The notes below the pieces were generated by a model. It did not search any database. It was not told where the DNA came from and saw nothing but the letters and a program-made list of their open reading frames with translations. 6,451 nucleotides of DNA, from positions 1 to 6,451 of the forward strand of contig JAUMVS010000082.1 in NCBI GenBank assembly GCA_030530045.1. Reading direction: 5' to 3'. The first letter of the stretch is position 1; the number at the start of each line of letters is the position of its first letter. This document shows positions 5,360 through 6,451 of this stretch, in pieces. The position numbers were made by a program, and so were the translations under genes. Source of the DNA: Phoenicibacter congonensis (GTDB lineage Bacteria > Actinomycetota > Coriobacteriia > Coriobacteriales > Eggerthellaceae).

Positions 5360-6451
5360 TTACTTTTCCGCCGCCTTCGCTCGATTTCTTGCGCATTTAA
5401 CTACCGCTTGACCATATGATACTCCACCGTCGTTTGGTGGCAACTCCCTGTTTAGGATAACGTCGAAACCTTGCGCGGAAAGCGCTATGACCGTCGTTTC
5501 GCAAAGGTAGCGGTTCATCCAAACGCCGCCCGCGAGCACACATTTTTTGATTCCGTAAAACTGATTGCAAATTTGAGAGACCAAAACAACAAGCCTGGAA
5601 ACTGCGTCGTGGAATCGCCTTGAAATAACAGCAGCGTCCACGCCATTTTTAACGTCTTCGAGAACTGCCCGAACTGCGCGTTCTGGGTCAATTACAAACA
5701 TTGAAGTGTCAAGCGCTGTTGAGTGTTCCGTTGCAGAATTTTTCTGAACGTCAAATGTGTAGCGCTCAACATCAGGCGTGTACGCAGAAAAATCGACGCC
5801 CGCCATCGCCGCTTCGAGCGCGATTGCAGCTTCGCCTTCATACGTTGGTTTCGTGCAAACTCCACAAATTGCAGAAATCGCGTCAAAAAGGCGTCCCATC
5901 GAAGAAGTGTAGGGCGTGTTCGTGCCCGACTCTATCAAAGAAGCGCAGGCAGAAGCCTCGTCACCCATCGATTTCACAAAGTCGGAAGCTTCATCAAGAA
6001 GGTCGAGCGAATAGAGCAAGCCATAGGCAATTCGCGCTGGGTTTTTAACAGCACCTGCCCCGCTTGGGAGCGGAAAATAGGCTACGTTTGACACACGCTC
6101 GTAGGTCTCAAGATTGCTCAGCAAAACCTCGCCACCCCAAATGCAACCATCGGCGCCAAAACCAGTTCCGTCGAAAGAAAAACCAATCACTGCCTCGTCA
6201 ATTGCGTTTTCCGCCATGGCAGAAACAATGTGCGCGTGATGATGATAGACCTCGTCAAATTCGAGAACTTGCTCGCTTTCGACCACGTGCTTTTTAGCCC
6301 ACTTGCTGGGAAGATATTCTGGATGCTTGTCACAAACTATGCTACACTCGTCGCTGAAATCAAATAGCTTCTCAAAGCGCGACTTCGCCTCAAACCATGC
6401 ATCGCTAACATCGGCATCCTCAACGTCACCAATGTGCTGCGACACAAATGC
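5360..6451 (-). CDS. hypF: Carbamoyltransferase HypF, C-terminal part
   Basis: HypF uses carbamoyl phosphate and ATP to place a carbamoyl group on the C-terminal cysteine of HypE, which becomes the cyanide ligand of [NiFe]-hydrogenase. About 363 codons are visible and the frame stays open to the right edge, beginning AFVSQHIGDVED; the GTG at 6445 is an internal valine codon, not a start. Full-length HypF is about 750 residues, so the acylphosphatase, zinc-finger and YrdC-like domains lie outside. The Kae1-like carbamoyltransferase domain is visible with the metal-binding motif VYHHHAH (about residues 69-75 of the visible part). It is followed by GFSFDGTGFGADGCIWGGE, then SSMGRLFDAISAICGV with a nearby YEGEAAIALE, and finally LAGGVWMNRYL and PPNDGGVSYGQA near the end. 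No frameshift or missing motif is seen. It is the first visible gene of the hypF-hypC-hypD-coaD-thrE-like block. Confidence 0.96.
   Translation of the reverse strand, partial: AFVSQHIGDVEDADVSDAWFEAKSRFEKLFDFSDECSIVCDKHPEYLPSKWAKKHVVESEQVLEFDEVYHHHAHIVSAMAENAIDEAVIGFSFDGTGFGADGCIWGGEVLLSNLETYERVSNVAYFPLPSGAGAVKNPARIAYGLLYSLDLLDEASDFVKSMGDEASACASLIESGTNTPYTSSMGRLFDAISAICGVCTKPTYEGEAAIALEAAMAGVDFSAYTPDVERYTFDVQKNSATEHSTALDTSMFVIDPERAVRAVLEDVKNGVDAAVISRRFHDAVSRLVVLVSQICNQFYGIKKCVLAGGVWMNRYLCETTVIALSAQGFDVILNRELPPNDGGVSYGQAVVKCARNRAKAAEK

Noticed and set aside
5701..6297. Plus-strand open frames of up to 122 codons opposite hypF.
   Set aside because: They are antisense to conserved hypF motifs and are basic, low-complexity translations.

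Overview
The window looks like ordinary chromosome from an anaerobic bacterium of moderate GC content. The signs are an oxygen-sensitive class III ribonucleotide reductase (nrdD), [NiFe]-hydrogenase maturation genes (hypF, hypC, hypD) and a two-domain threonine/serine exporter of the ThrE type. An actinobacterial anaerobe such as a member of the Coriobacteriia would fit, but that placement is inference from gene content. I see no phage, insertion sequence, CRISPR array or defence system.

Layout. Positions 1-538 (minus strand) hold the first 179 codons of nrdD, running off the left edge. Positions 539-807 are a divergent control region. It contains a perfect DnaA-type 9-mer next to the nrdD ribosome binding site, two NrdR-type boxes spaced 32 bp apart, and a good sigma70-like promoter facing right. 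That promoter drives an unrecognised gene at 808-1563 encoding an arginine-rich, cysteine-free protein that ends in a single hydrophobic helix, which suggests a tail-anchored membrane protein. tRNA-Lys(TTT) and tRNA-Gln(TTG) follow, 7 nt apart, both with encoded CCA. Positions 1773-2174 have no convincing gene but carry hairpins and a 25-bp-period tandem repeat.

The rest, 2175-6451, is one tightly packed minus-strand block read right to left: hypF (C-terminal part), hypC, hypD, coaD, then a thrE-like exporter. The stop of hypF abuts the start of hypC. The stop of hypC overlaps the start of hypD. coaD starts at TTG 9 nt after hypD, using a Shine-Dalgarno sequence that overlaps the hypD stop. 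HypF, HypC and HypD act together to build the Fe(CN)2CO cofactor. CoaD (coenzyme A synthesis) and the exporter are functionally unrelated passengers. hypE does not follow hypD here.

The items most worth a second look are the tail-anchored protein of unknown function, the spaced NrdR box pair with the adjacent DnaA box upstream of nrdD, and the structured, repeat-bearing spacer at 1773-2174. None amounts to clear evidence of a new multi-gene system.
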